Shown here: positions 48,382 through 60,900 of the stretch, piece by piece
Layout of the letters: the number at the start of each line of letters is the position of its first letter
How positions within the stretch are numbered: the stretch's first letter is position 1
Origin: Aptenodytes patagonicus
Taxonomy: Eukaryota > Chordata > Aves > Sphenisciformes > Spheniscidae
NCBI RefSeq assembly: GCF_965638725.1
Contig: NC_134961.1
Span: 3,906,001-3,970,000 of the forward strand
DNA length: 64,000 nt
Reading direction: 5' to 3'
Notes under the pieces: generated by a model
Seen by the model: only the letters and a program-made list of their open reading frames with translations
Told to the model about the DNA's origin: nothing
Databases searched by the model: none
Program-made: the position numbers and the translations under genes

Positions 48382-51300
48382 CTGCCAACAGAAAACATTA
48401 TTATAAGCTTACATCAGTGTCCCAGTTAAGGTAAGGGTGTAGTTTTTCCTACCACTCTGCTAGATGTTAGGATTCAGATCCCCTGCAGTGCCTGATCCCC
48501 CTAAAGTTAGCTCATGGAACAATGAGAAGTGTAGAAGAATAAGGATAATAGAAATAAGCTACAAGACTTTTCTGCAAAGTTTTAGTTACAGAGGATACTG
48601 GACTGACATTGGCAGTGGACCCGCTCTTTTCAGCTACTAGAAAAGCAAAGCTGCTAGTATGTGAGATATTAAAAGAGTAAGCACTAGACCAAAATCATTG
48701 ACAATCAACATGTCACCAAAGCCCTATGATTCCACTCAGATAACTGAAAGAATTTAAGAATGAAGTGCCTGATCTATTGACTAAAACGTTTTCCCCAAGT
48801 CCTATCACCAGTACCCTAAATAATAATAATTCTCCTGAAAAATATTTATCTTATATAGAAATAAACCTTGCTTCAACAGAATGCAGATTCATTAAAACAG
48901 TAAATAATTAGAAGTTATAAAACACATACCTAATCATGATATAACCTGCACAACTTCAGAGAAGGAAAATTATGCAGCTTTCACATATTAGATTCTTTAA
49001 GCATAGCAAAGCTGTTTAAGTAAACTGAAAACAGATGAAATAATTAATTTAAGACTTTCAAAAAACTTATTTCCCCAATATTCTTTTGCTGATGCAACGT
49101 AGCCACTTAGTGGAAGATCATATTCTGGATTAGATATGGCTACCAGCTTTCCTATCACTAGAAATGTATGCAATGCCTTTAAAATTTTGGTAAATTTGTA
49201 GGTAAAGTCATGCTAACTAATATGGAATAACCATGACTTTGCATTCAGTATAAAGAGGGATGAAACTTGTTCAGCAGCCCATTGTCTGTTAATACACAAC
49301 CCTTTTGTCCCTTCCTCTCACGCTCTTGATATTCTCTAATCTCCGAGTCTGGACACAGTGTTCTTACTACCTGCGTGCTACAGTTGCTCTGCTTACACCT
49401 GCAAAGTTCCCAGGTGGCATTTGATTTCAAAACCTCATGATTCCTTCTCTGTGATTGAGTAAAGAGGAAGGAACTTCTCAGAAGATCTCCTTTAGCAGGA
49501 GAGTGGTGTTGGGCTTTCTGCAGAAGTTTTGTTAGATTCTGAAGTAGAAGAGACCATTGAAATGTATTTGTTGATGGTGGTTCAATACTCTCTGCTCCAA
49601 CTACAGTAGTAGAACAACCTTTGACGGTTCTAACAGATTTGAGTTTCACCACCACAGAAGACAGAAGGCATTGGCGAGGGATCAGCAACTCTGCTGCAGT
49701 GTAAACTTGTTAAGTGATTAGCTTCAGAAAAATTTAATGACCTTTTGGAAGTATGCATGTGGGCACTGTATACATGTAAGGACGTGCAGCCTCAAAGGCA
49801 TGCTACCAAAGCTGTATCCCCTCAAATAACTCCTCTCTAAAAGTGGGAAGATTCTCAAGCACAGCTGCTGAATATTTGTTGGCAAATATTCGAATAAACA
49901 CAAGGCAGGCAACAGCCGGACTCTTTCTCAGTTGAGTAAGGGACAGAAAAATCAATTTTTTATAAAGAAGACCATACCTTTTATTGATAAATGTATCTAC
50001 ATAAATCAAACTATTGTGAAATGTAGCAATAGAATCTTCATTTTTTTCAATATATTTAGAAGTACTAGCACTTCACTTATGCTCAATCTTTACTTCAGTA
50101 TGTCAGATTCAGCTCCAAGGCAATTTCCTCATAATCCAAGTTTCTGCACTCGTCAGAAAAGTCACATTTAATGATACTATATTTCTTCCATTCTCACATG
50201 CATGATTGACCACTCTTTAAAACAAGCTTCTAAAGATTAAACATGGAAAATTTCAATCTTAGAGGTTAAGGGACAAGAACATTGTTAGTGAAAATAGAAG
50301 ATTAGAATGGAAACTCTTTTGTGACCTTCTCTGAGACAGTTACTGCTCATCTAGTAATGAAGGACATACTTGAAAGACAAATTTCTCATAAATGCTCAAG
50401 AAAACTATTACTCAAGAGCTGAGCTTGTCACATTTTGGGAACAGACAAAACAAGACTGAGCATAGTAATACATTTCTTGAAAAGAACACAAGTGCCTTTG
50501 CTGCTGCTAAGAAAAAAAAAGAGCAAACTGCTCCAGCCTAAAAAAAAATCCTTCTCTTTTCCTCCTTTTTCCTGGAATTGTCAAGAGAGGAAGTGTTTGC
50601 TTTCCAGTCCATTCTTAAGTAATACTGTCGCATGACTGGAGTTCCAAGAAACTCTTAAAACTTTGGCAGAGAATCCTGTATCACATAAGCATGTATGAAT
50701 CAGCAGATGGCAGAGCAAAAAATCTCCCCCATTGGAGAAAAGATCTACACGTTGATGAAAAAGGAGTTAACCCATAGCTCTAATGAAACTGCAAACTTTT
50801 TTTTTTAATACGAGTAATGAACTATAAATCCAATGCAAAGGGAGAAAATTTTGAAATGGCAATAGCTTTCCTGTCTATTAGCTCTTAAGTTTTTCTTTAT
50901 ATCAGATAATGAAATACCAATCTTAAAAAAGTATATGACACAGAGAGAGAATACTAAAATCACAGAAAACCTAGTAATCCCAATATATTTGAGGAAAGTA
51001 AGGTGTAAAAGACGTGACTTCCCCAAAACTGTGAAAGAAATCTCTATTGGGGCTAGAAGCGGGTCTACGTGATTACTGGCACAAGTTATGTGCTTTTAGC
51101 ATTTATCATTTCTGTCTCTTGAAAAAAAATATGATGCAATTGAAAAGATTTCATTTACTATCAAGAAAAACAGTAACAACTTCTGGTCTGGGCTTCTAAA
51201 TAAATTAGGGTCACATTTAATCTACAGGCATAATTTGCAAAATTGTTATGCTCAAAGAGTAACTCATGCCCAAAAGACAGGAGATAGTAATTTCTACATA

Positions 51301-53050
51301 AGACTGCTTAGTTTACCTTTGCTGCAATTGTACAGGTAAAGGACCGCTCCCGGTTTTAAAACCGGATCTTTTTAAAATTAAAGCATATCTTGTCTTATTC
51401 TTTCTGGTTTAAAACACTGGCTGTAACTGCAGACTAAAGTGAGATAAGAAGTATATAGCAAAGCAAAGTAAAAGGTCATCAACTGATTTTGTATCAAAAT
51501 TAGAAAAGAAAAAAGTTAGGGAGTAACTTCCATCTTTTTTTATTGCTGCTTTAACTGATTTTTTTTCCTAAATGCCTATACAAAATGGCAGACCTACAGG
51601 AACATAAATCGTAATACCTACTCTTAGATATGCAGTGTGACTGTCAGAGGCAACCGCACAAAGTATGTGTATGGTGAAAAGCGTAGGCGTCTCAGACAAA
51701 GTGGGTTTTCACAAGAATTTGGAAGCTGAGGAGGGAGCCCTGTATACTACATTAAGGAGGAGGTTTAGATGAAAGGGTAGACTAGAAGATATTTAGAAGT
51801 TCCAATAATTAAGGATGGCAACTTTGGTCAATGAAGGGCCAAAAGATAAAATTCAATAGTTCCCACTTACTTTGTGTTATCTAAACTGAACAGTAAACCA
51901 TTCCCATATGCTTCTTTACCATTCAGCTAATACACCATTGTGTTAATGTTCTCTCTTCTTGCTGAGACCACTTCAGTGGAAAGTGTTGGGCAAGCAGAAA
52001 CCCAAATCCATGACCAGGTCCTTAGACTATGGATTCTTTAGTGGTGAGGCTTTGTCCCATTTTTTATCTTAAAGGGCGTAATACACATATTATTGCTTAT
52101 CTAACACTATTTCCTGCAGCATTGTACGATCACTAAAGGAAGAATTTAACTTCAGAATGGTGGATTTTAAAGGAGCAAGACATTCTTTTTTATTCTTTTT
52201 AAATGAGTAATTTTACTAGTATTTTAATGTTATCCTCATTCCACAAATTGCTTCATGTAGTTTGGGATACTTACCATTAATGTCATTTTACACGACAACG
52301 TGCAACAACATACAAATGTATCTGCATTTCTGGAGCAGGACAGGGCACATCTGGATAAATCTCTCCTCATAAATATGAGAAGAACCTCTCAAAACAAGCA
52401 GATGGGTTCTCTTTAAAAAAACTTGAAACTGGTCAATTTTTATTTATGACTTAAGCTGAAGTTTCTGCATTCCAGCATATTTTCATATTGAGATGATGGA
52501 AGTCAGCAAAGGGCATTTGGGCCTATAAGGAATACAGTACTTTCACATAATTTGACAAACTGCAAATCACAGTCTGCAAGCAGCAAGGTAACTTCAGATA
52601 TTTCCTAATTTAGAACCGACAGAAACTATAGAAACTGCTGAATTTGGACATGCTGAAAAAAAATGCCCAAAATACAAAATGTCTAGACTAAAACGACTAG
52701 AACAGCTCACTTCTGATCCTACGTTTCTGAACCCCTGGTTCTGAAAATTTAGCCTAAATTTGGCTTAAGTTTTCTTGGAATCCATACACGCTAAGAGTAA
52801 TTTTTAAAGAACGAAATCTGAGATTCGGGAACAGCTCTGCCGTTCAGAGCGAGTTCAGTGTGGTGGATTCTCTGGTCACGGAACACGGGTCCTGGCTAAC
52901 GCGGCTTTTAAAGTGAGCGCAGCGAGAGGTCTCGTACTTCCTGCGCCCCTCAGGCAGGATTTCCAGCAGAAAGGAAAACTCTGGGAATTACACCAGTTTT
53001 GCCTTAAGTTATTTCAAAAGGAGCGCCCGAGCCAAACGACCCCAAGGGAG
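48382..53050. other. IL4R 5' intron / upstream region, no coding exon seen
   Basis: AT-rich sequence between the first coding exon of IL4R and the CpG island. It should be the 5' UTR intron if transcription starts in the island. Minus-strand donor-like sites at about 51315 (AAAG|GTAAAC) and 52273 (AATG|GTAAGTAT) could mark alternative non-coding first exons. Confidence 0.4.
51350..51365. repeat. Perfect 16-bp palindrome
   Basis: CCGGTTTTAAAACCGG reads identically on both strands. It lies beside a minus-strand donor-like site within the putative IL4R 5' intron. Function unknown. Confidence 0.9.
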
Positions 53051-54830
53051 GAAAAATACTTCTGCCAACAACAACGCTTTTGCTGACTCGCGGGCTCCAG
53101 CAGCGTCCTGAGCCCTCCCACCCCGAGCGGGGCCCGAGCCGGGCGGCACCGGCACCCCGGGGGTGTTCAAGGACCCGCGCCGGGGCGAGCACTCCACGCT
53201 GCCGCCACCGCCCCCCCCGGCAGCCCGCGCGTTCCGGGGACCTCCCGCCCCCCACCCCGGATCCCTACAAGACCAAGGGACCTTTCGCAGCGGTGACTGG
53301 AACTCTGCCCGACCCGTCCCCCGTCACCGCCAGCCACTCGGCACGCCGGCGCGAGCCCGGCGCCTTGTCGGGCCGCCTCAGGCTGCTCCTCCGCCCGCAG
53401 GGACCGCCGTCGCACCGGGGTCAGGAGCACAGAAAAGCGAGCTCTTTTTCAGCATCGGCGAAGAGAACGGCAGACGCCGCATCAGCCGCGAAGCGTAAAT
53501 CGTATCGGTTCAGCTCCAGCCACAGTTAATAAAAAGGAGACCTTCCTTCCGCCGAGCGGGGAGGGGAAGGAGGAGCCGTCGGAGGTACCTTGCCTGGTCC
53601 GGCTCCCGGTCGGAGCGGCGCGGCGGGCTCCCGCGCCCGGGCTTCGGTCCGGACCGGGGCGGTCCCGGCCCCGCGGCACCCGCTGGTCCGCCCCGACGCG
53701 GGCACCGCGCTCCCCGGATCCGTGTCCTCCGCCCCGCCGCAAAGCACCTCCCCGCCGGCGGCACCGCGGCCCAGCCCGGCGGAAACGGCTGTGGGCCGCG
53801 CGGGCAGACCCCGCCTCGCCGCTCCCGCTGGCAGCGCGGCGCCGCCTACGCCGGGCGGAAGCGGCCGAGCACGCGCGACAGCCCCGCGCGGTACCGTGGG
53901 CAGGCCGCCCTTCCGCGCTGGCGGGGGCGCAACTCAGCCAGGCCCTCCTCCAGCGGGACCGCGGGGGGCGTCCGTCGCTGCCGCCGCCCCGGCCCAGGGC
54001 GGGATGGAGAACCGACCCGGCACCAGGCCCGCCACCCGCCTCGGGACGGTGCAAAACACGCGGGGGGGGGGCCCCTCCCAACCGCCGCGGGGCAGGGCCG
54101 GCCTCCACACCCGCCCCGCACCCGTCGCGGGGCGGGGCGAGGCGAGGCCGCCGCACTAGTGAGGGGCGGGCACTGCCGGGCCCCGGCCCGCCTGCTGCTG
54201 AGTCGATCGATGGCAGGCGGTTGAAGCGATCACCGAGCTGCCGAGCGTGGAAGGCAGCGGCGCCAGAGGCCGGCGGGTGAGGCGGACTGGGAGAGCGGGG
54301 GGGGGGTCGGCGGGGCGAGCGCCCGGAGGCCTCGGGGGAGGTAGGCCTCGGCAGGGCCGCGAAGGTTGCGGGCGGCGGGGACGGGGCGGTTTGTCGGACG
54401 GTTGCCCGTGGCTTCACCGGTGGGCTGCGGCCGGCGGCAGGCCCGAGGCCGAGCGGGCGGTGAAGCGGCGATGGCCGGGGCGGGCCGGGGCTCGGCCAGA
54501 GGCCGTCGGTCGCTCTGTGAGTCTGAGTGAGGAAGAAAGCTGCCACGAATTAAGAAAGCTGATGAGGAAGCTCTTTCCCGTTTTCCCTTGGGCAGCTTCC
54601 AGCGCGCATCGGTCTAACAGCGTGCCCGCGTCGGCATCTCCCGCGCCAGGGCAGCTGCGGGGGCCTGGGGTGCGCTGGGGCTTTACGCCTGGGCAGGTGG
54701 GAGCGGTGAAGAGCAGCAGCGTGCTGGGCTCTGTTCTCCCGAGCGCGTCCGCGGGCTCGGCGCTGCTGGCCGGGGACCGTCCGTGTGCCAGGGCGGGGTG
54801 GAAGAGCGAGGCTTTAAAATTTCAGCACGC
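53050..54830. promoter_or_regulatory. CpG island; probable shared IL4R / NSMCE1 promoter region
   Basis: Composition shifts sharply from AT-rich to very GC-rich with abundant CpG, the only such block in the window. It sits between the divergently transcribed IL4R (minus) and NSMCE1 (plus). On the minus strand a good donor (CAAG|GTACCT, at 53588) could end an IL4R non-coding exon 1. On the plus strand donors at 54275 (CGG|GTGAGG) or 54340 (GGAG|GTAGGC) could end the NSMCE1 exon 1. Long open frames here (for example 53482-54546 on minus) reflect only the scarcity of stop codons in GC-rich DNA. Confidence 0.75.
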
Positions 54831-55385
54831 ACCAGCTTTTCTCAGTTTGGTCCGTTATTTGGTCCTTTAGCTTGGAGGGGTCTGGAAGTCTGGAAGCTTC
54901 TTTTTTCTTGTGGACTGTTAACGATTATTTGGCTGCGGTGGTCAAGGAATTTCTTGAGATGCTTTTATTTAGTTCTGATGTTCTTCAGAACATTTAGAGG
55001 AGGATCTTCTGTCTGAAGTAAGTTACACTCTAATTAGACAAATTATTAGGATATGTAGTAAGCAGAAGCATCTAACACAAAACTATGCAAGGTGTTCTGT
55101 TGATTGTTACACATACAACACTACTATTTTTGGTTTGGGGGTATGATAGCGCAATGTCTACGTTGTTTTATCCTATAGCTAAAATTAGTTGGGCTTTATC
55201 TTTTGCATCCTTCTCCTGGAACCTTGGAGTTAGTCACCATTGGTATTCTGAGAACAACCTGGAGGATCTGCTTTTTTGCCCTGATTCAATGTTAGAGAGT
55301 TTAATTGAAATCTTATGTATGCTTGGACTATGTATTTTTAATTTGCGTGAACATGTGCATTAATTCCAGCTTATACCTCTTGCAG

Positions 55386-55529
55386 CATTTGAAGCCTGGT
55401 GGAATATTGCGATGGCAGCTCAGATGACTGATGCTCATCGACGGTTCTTGCAGGTCCTGATGTCTCATGGGATAATGGAAGGCTCAGAGGCTAGGAAATT
55501 ACACAGGTGCTCCTGTGAAATCCATCAAG
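55386..55529 (+). CDS. NSMCE1: NSMCE1 first coding exon (partial gene)
   Basis: NSMCE1 is the RING-finger, winged-helix subunit of the SMC5/6 complex, which acts with NSMCE3 in DNA repair in the nucleus. The exon begins after CCTCTTGCAG and the ATG is at 55412 with strong context (G at -3, G at +4). It encodes 39 residues starting MAAQMTDAHRRFLQVLMSHG, which match human MTDVHRRFLQLLMTHGVLEE and continue to HRCSCEIHQ (human QTHCYKVHD). It ends CAAG|GTGTGT in phase 1. Translation could also begin at Met5, the equivalent of a human MTD start. The remaining exons, including the RING domain, are not in the window, so the intron exceeds 8.4 kb. Confidence 0.92.
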
Positions 55530-56230
55530 GTGTGTGTTTCTTTTGGAGAAAAAGTAGGGAGATGGAAGAATTACTTTTTTTCCTGGTGCAGCTTACAAAT
55601 AATTAGATTTCTGAAAAGCATACACTATCTAAAAAAAAGTTTAAAAACTTTAATGATGTGAGTGTTCTCTCCCTTTCCTAAAAGATAAATAACACAGCAA
55701 TGAGGAAATAAGCTTTAATCAGGTCAGACTCATACAGAGCAATTTCTATTTTAGCAAAGATGTTTTTTATAGGTTATACATTTAAAAAAAATTTTTTTTG
55801 ACACTGATAGTATCACCAAAAATCAGGAATAAAACTCCTTAACACTGGGTGTATTAAAGAGCAGGCATTACTTTATTCGGCTGGGTGCATGGGGCATCTT
55901 TCCTCCTAGCATGCACACCATATGTTGCATCAACCGTCCCTTGTATGGCTCTTCGATATACATATTCATAATAATTTCTTGGAATAATCGTACATATTCA
56001 TTATGTTTCTAAGAACTAATTATAATATCTGCATAGTCTTTCACGCATGCGTTTTGAGTCCTTAGGAGCATCTGCAGGTGTCTTAGGTGGTCTCTTGTGG
56101 TCTTTGCAGGAGGTGAACTTTTCTTGAACCTTTGGGCTCCTTCTCCTCATTTGGAGAATTGGCTCATCACTGCCGTTTGCCACAGTTTTGGTTGTCCTTG
56201 TCTGGTTTCTGCTAGTACTTATCTATCTCA

Positions 56231-56290
56231 TGATGTGCTCATTAGCTTTGGCCTTGTATGTGATGTGCTCATTAGCTTTGGCCTTGTATG
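56231..56290. repeat. Perfect 30-bp tandem duplication
   Basis: The 30-bp unit starting TGATGTGCTCATTAGCTTTG occurs twice in direct succession without mismatch. It lies in NSMCE1 intronic sequence. Perfect identity suggests a recent or polymorphic duplication. Confidence 0.9.
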
Positions 56291-57405
56291 TTTGACACAT
56301 GCTTGATTAATCCAGCAGTTTATCTTACAAGTATTTACAACAATAGTGCTGAAATTTCCAGAATGTTTTCCTTCATACTTACTTGGAAAGATTTCCTTTG
56401 GAATATAATATGAAGTGTATGCTGTTATCCATCTTGAGTAAATCTGTCACATCTGACTGATTACATGGTCAGCTGGTTAGTTTTAATATATGCTATACCA
56501 AGCTGAATTTTATGGCACACGTAACAAAAATTTGGTTGTATACTATCAAATCTGTCTGAAGTTCATGTTCAAACTTAAATAGTACAGAAACGTGTAATCA
56601 ACTTGATAAGGATTTTTTTCAGAGATCTGTATTTCATCTTCACTAATCTTGAAAATGTGGGCACAAACCAAAATAAAGCTGTAATGAGTGATGTGTTTAG
56701 CACTAATTAATCAGTAGGTATTAGATGTGTCAGTTGCTTGTTCCCAGAAAATAGTGAAAGAATAAAATACCTCTATTTTCATCTTTTCCTTATTTATGAA
56801 CAAAATTGAAAAGGACAAGGAAGGTGTAAGAACAAAAAGTGCCATTTAAAAGGAAACACCCAAATGCTGTTCAAATTAGTGGTTTTAAACCATTACTGTT
56901 GAAAGGCAGATAACTCCAGCAAATGTTGTTTAAATGACACATTCTGAGATCTAATACGCACTGAATATATGTCTCAAGTTATTTTCTAGTTCTCTAGTAT
57001 TTATGACTTTAAAAATAAAAGCCTTCTTAACAGTTATTTAGTTAGTCAGTTCAGGATATCTGTGTGAGTCTGTTGAGAGCTGAACCAATAAGTGCAGGGG
57101 AACTGAACTATTCAGTTGCTGGTGGCTAACTGGGACGGTAACTTTAGCATCACAATTGCTAACTATTCTTTCTCTCTGTTAAGAGAGAAGAGACTGTAGT
57201 CACTGATGCACACAATCTGTTGTGAACTCCTCTTGCTTTGTTGCCACAAGTGGAGTCCTTTCTGGGTGGTGGCACTTTTGATGTATTTTTCCTTAGTTAA
57301 AAGGAGTCAAGCAGACTCCATAGGTTTTCAAACTCTCTTGAGCCAAAAGAGCTTATTTCAGCATCTGCCCAAATTTCTGTCTGAAAAAAGTGGAAGTGTG
57401 GAAAA

Positions 57406-57965
57406 ATAGAATCATAGAATCATTAAGGTTGGAAAAGACCTTTAAGATCATCAAGTCCAACCGTCAACCCAACACCACCATCCCCACTCAACCATGTCCC
57501 TAAGCGCCTCGTCTACACGTCTTTTAAATACCTCCAGGGATGGGGACTCCACCACTTCCCTGGGCAGCCTGTTCCAATGTTTAACCACTCTTTCAGTAAA
57601 GAAATTTTTCCTCATGTCCAATCTAAACCTCCCCTGGCGCAACTTGAGGCCATTTCCTCTCGTCCTATCGCTAGTTACTTGGGAGAAGAGACCAACACCC
57701 ACCTCGCTACAACCTCCTTTCAGGGAGTTGTAGAGAGCGATGAGGTCTCCCCTCAGCCTCCTTTTCTCCAGGCTAAACAACCCCAGTTCCCTCAGCCGCT
57801 CCTCATCAGACTTGTTCTCCAGACCCCTCACCAGCCTCGTTGCCCTTCTCTGGACACGCTCCAGCACCTCCGATGTCCTTCTTGTAGTGAGGGGCCCAAA
57901 ACTGAACACAGTATTTGAGGTACGGCCTCACCAGGGCCGAGTAGAGGGGCACGATCGCTTCCCTA
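57406..57965 (-). mobile_element. CR1 LINE 3' fragment
   Basis: The plus strand opens AATAGAATCATAGAATCATT, the reverse of the CR1 tail. The minus strand encodes [60 protein letters not shown] and [20 protein letters not shown], the C-terminus of the CR1 ORF2 protein. The frame is open over about 150 codons, so this copy is younger than the one at 21.4 kb. It is 5'-truncated; the right edge is approximate. It inserted in the NSMCE1 intron, antisense to the gene. Confidence 0.92.
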
Positions 57966-60900
57966 AACGTTGCTTTTTACAGGTTTACTCCTGTATTTGT
58001 GAGAACCAAGCCACTGTGATTTGTAAAAGAATTTATCATAAATGCTAGAGATGGCCTAAGCCAATAGCATGGCTATAATGAGTTTACTGTGTGTTAAGAA
58101 CACAGGACCTTAAGAAAAAAAACTTCACAGCTAGATCATGTTTTCAGTGTGCAGGATCAGTGAGCTGTACTGCAGTGAGAGCTGATAGAGTTATTATTCA
58201 TTAGGAAGGTTTATTTAATATAAGGCTTTAGAAAAAATGGCTCCATTGCAACTGCTGCCTACCAAGCATTTGGTATTTTTTCTGCATAGCGACAGTTGAT
58301 GTGTAATGGAAAAGTTTGTGAAATTACACAGATACAGTGTGGGAGTTTTAACTGTTGCAGTTTAATTAAATGCTCCCTTAGGAAAGCTTTTTATCACATT
58401 GGGAGGCAAAAGGATGTTAAACTTGACTCATTGAATAGAACACTTCCTCCCCCCCATTTATTTTATGAACAAAAGAACCAGCGATTTGACAAACCCATCC
58501 TTGCTAGGGGCAATGTTAACAGTATCACAATTTACGAGATCACAGTAATAGCATTTTTATGAGGAAACAGCTGACTGGACTGTTTCTAGATGAAGCTCTG
58601 ATTTTGATGTTGTTTCTTCAAACACATCTTAATACCGCTTAGTGCAATCTGAACAATAACTTTCAAATTGGATCAAAGCTAATGTTACTAAAACTAGCTT
58701 ATTTGAATTAATTCCTTTCTCCTGCAGGTTGTAAGCCTTACATAACAAGGCGGTCTCCTCTCTATGACATTGGTTTCCTTAAATACAAAAGGATAAAAAA
58801 GCTGCGTCAAATGAAGTCAAGTCATACAGCCTGTGCAGCCTCTGAGCAAAGCGATCTGAAAACTTTCCCTCCTGGTGTTTGGCACATTCTCTTGTTCTGG
58901 TTTATTTCAAAATCCTAAGCCTTTTGGCCAGGAGACACCTTATGTTTTGTGTATCACCTGCATGCTTCCTGTTAGCAGACAAGCGTCTATGCTAAAATCC
59001 ACACACAGCTCTGAAGGAAAAGCTCCAAACATCTATCGAAGTGCTGCGTAGGACCACTAGAAAGTGTACAATTCAGTTAGGATACAAATTGCAGGCTTGT
59101 TGAGGAAGGTTATTATAATTGCTAATGCTTTTTTTACTGGAATCTCTTAATGCATGCTGTTTCTGTCTGCATTGTGTTATGGCTTCTCCAGTTATGAAAC
59201 ACATTATAGTAAAAACTTAAGTGCAAAGTTAAAGACATCTTGCTGATCTCTAGCATTGTATAATAGCTAAGGTACCATGACATCGTCAGCATCCTTTCTG
59301 GGGTGGCTTTGTGTGTTGTCTGTGGGTGCAAGCTGGCTTTTCCTTTGTTTGTGTAGTTAGGGAAATGGTAGTATCTGAGTTGGCTGTTGTTGGATCCCTT
59401 TACAAGACACTGTCTGTGGGAGGAGAATATGTAGAATATTATTCTGACCCTGACCCCAGCCTGAAATCAGGAAACAGTAAAAATAGGAGAGTTTGTAGTT
59501 ATTTTTCCTGCTGTTTTCCAAGCCAGCTGAAGTTCTTTAATAACTGAAGCTCTGGGTTTACACTACTCTAAATAGTACATACGGCTGGAAAGATGGTGCC
59601 TCTCCCCTGGAAAACACATTTCTCTCTGTAATAGCATGGCTTTTTTTTTTTTTTTTTTAAACGGATCATGGAATAAATATTGAGATTCATGTGCTTTCTA
59701 TCCCTTGATAGACTTCCAAGTTTATCTATTTTTTCTTGGATTCAGCACATCTTCATTTGATGAGTATTTAAATATAATAATATTAGGTATTTTTGTGACC
59801 AGCATTTTATTTTCCAAAGACATGGTCATTCACAAGAGTTTTCTTTGCCACATTCTTCACGGCCAGAAGGTTAACAGAAAACACAGATATATTTTCTTTT
59901 GCTATATTTTTGATGGACCTAAGGATAATTTGGAGGGACAAAATCAGGTTGCCTTTGAAACCAATGGCCGTATTTACTGAAGGACAATATTAGGTGATAT
60001 TTATACAATTACTTATAAAATGTAACTGTATATGAAGTTACAGTGAAGTTCATTAGAAAAATGGCTGATACAGTCTGTATATGAAAGGATGTTTAGAAAA
60101 ATGGAAGAATGAGAGAAAACTGCTTTTTTCTTGTCTATTTGGATGTACAGAAGGAGTGTATTGATTAACCATTCATTAACGTGGATTGTATCAGACTGGC
60201 TTTTGTCTAACTATGTTTTGTATTTTATTTAACTGGCTTGGTAGCTGAACTCAGAAGAAAGTAACTGTTAGTGTCAACTTTAGTCTACAGTCATGCCAAT
60301 TTCTTAAGCAGAATATATTTTGTGCTTGGCCGTTGAAAGACCCGCTAAATAAATTACATGTGAGAAACAGGGATTCATAGAATAAGCAAGCATTTTTGCT
60401 TTACATGTTTTGTATGTCTTTTAGTATTTAGTATTCTAGGAAAAGCCCCAGCAGCTGCTCCTATGTGTGACCCAGTATGCTCATTATGCTTCTATCTTGT
60501 CTGCAAAGTTCAGCTAGAGCTTAGGGGAATTTTTCTTATCTGTGGTGGAATTTGCAGATAACAATTTGTTTGAAGTCTATGTTTTATGTTACCAGAGAAG
60601 TGTTTGCATTGCAAAACAACAGAAAAATCCACTGTACTGTTGTTTTGATATTTTGCTTTATAGTGCATCAAATACGTCAAAACTAGAAAAACAAAACATG
60701 GCTCTTGGCTCCTCAAACTAGGCATTTTTGTGTAGACAATGAAGAACATCACAAAGCACTGACAGAAAAGGGACTGGGGGAGATGAGTGGGAGTATAGAC
60801 AGTGAGATCACACAATTCCTCAGCAGTACTTTGCTATAATGTAGTGAATGCTTTTAAGTAAATGCACTTAAGTTATTTTTCTTACGTGTTGTGGGAGAAG

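Noticed and set aside
53482-54546. 354-codon open frame on the minus strand, and overlapping plus-strand frames at 53590-54159 and 54247-54870
   Set aside because: All lie in the CpG island, are Arg/Pro/Gly/Ala-rich and overlap on both strands. Stop codons are scarce in GC-rich DNA.
57577-57918. 113-codon plus-strand frame
   Set aside because: It is the antisense shadow of the CR1 fragment at 57406-57965.
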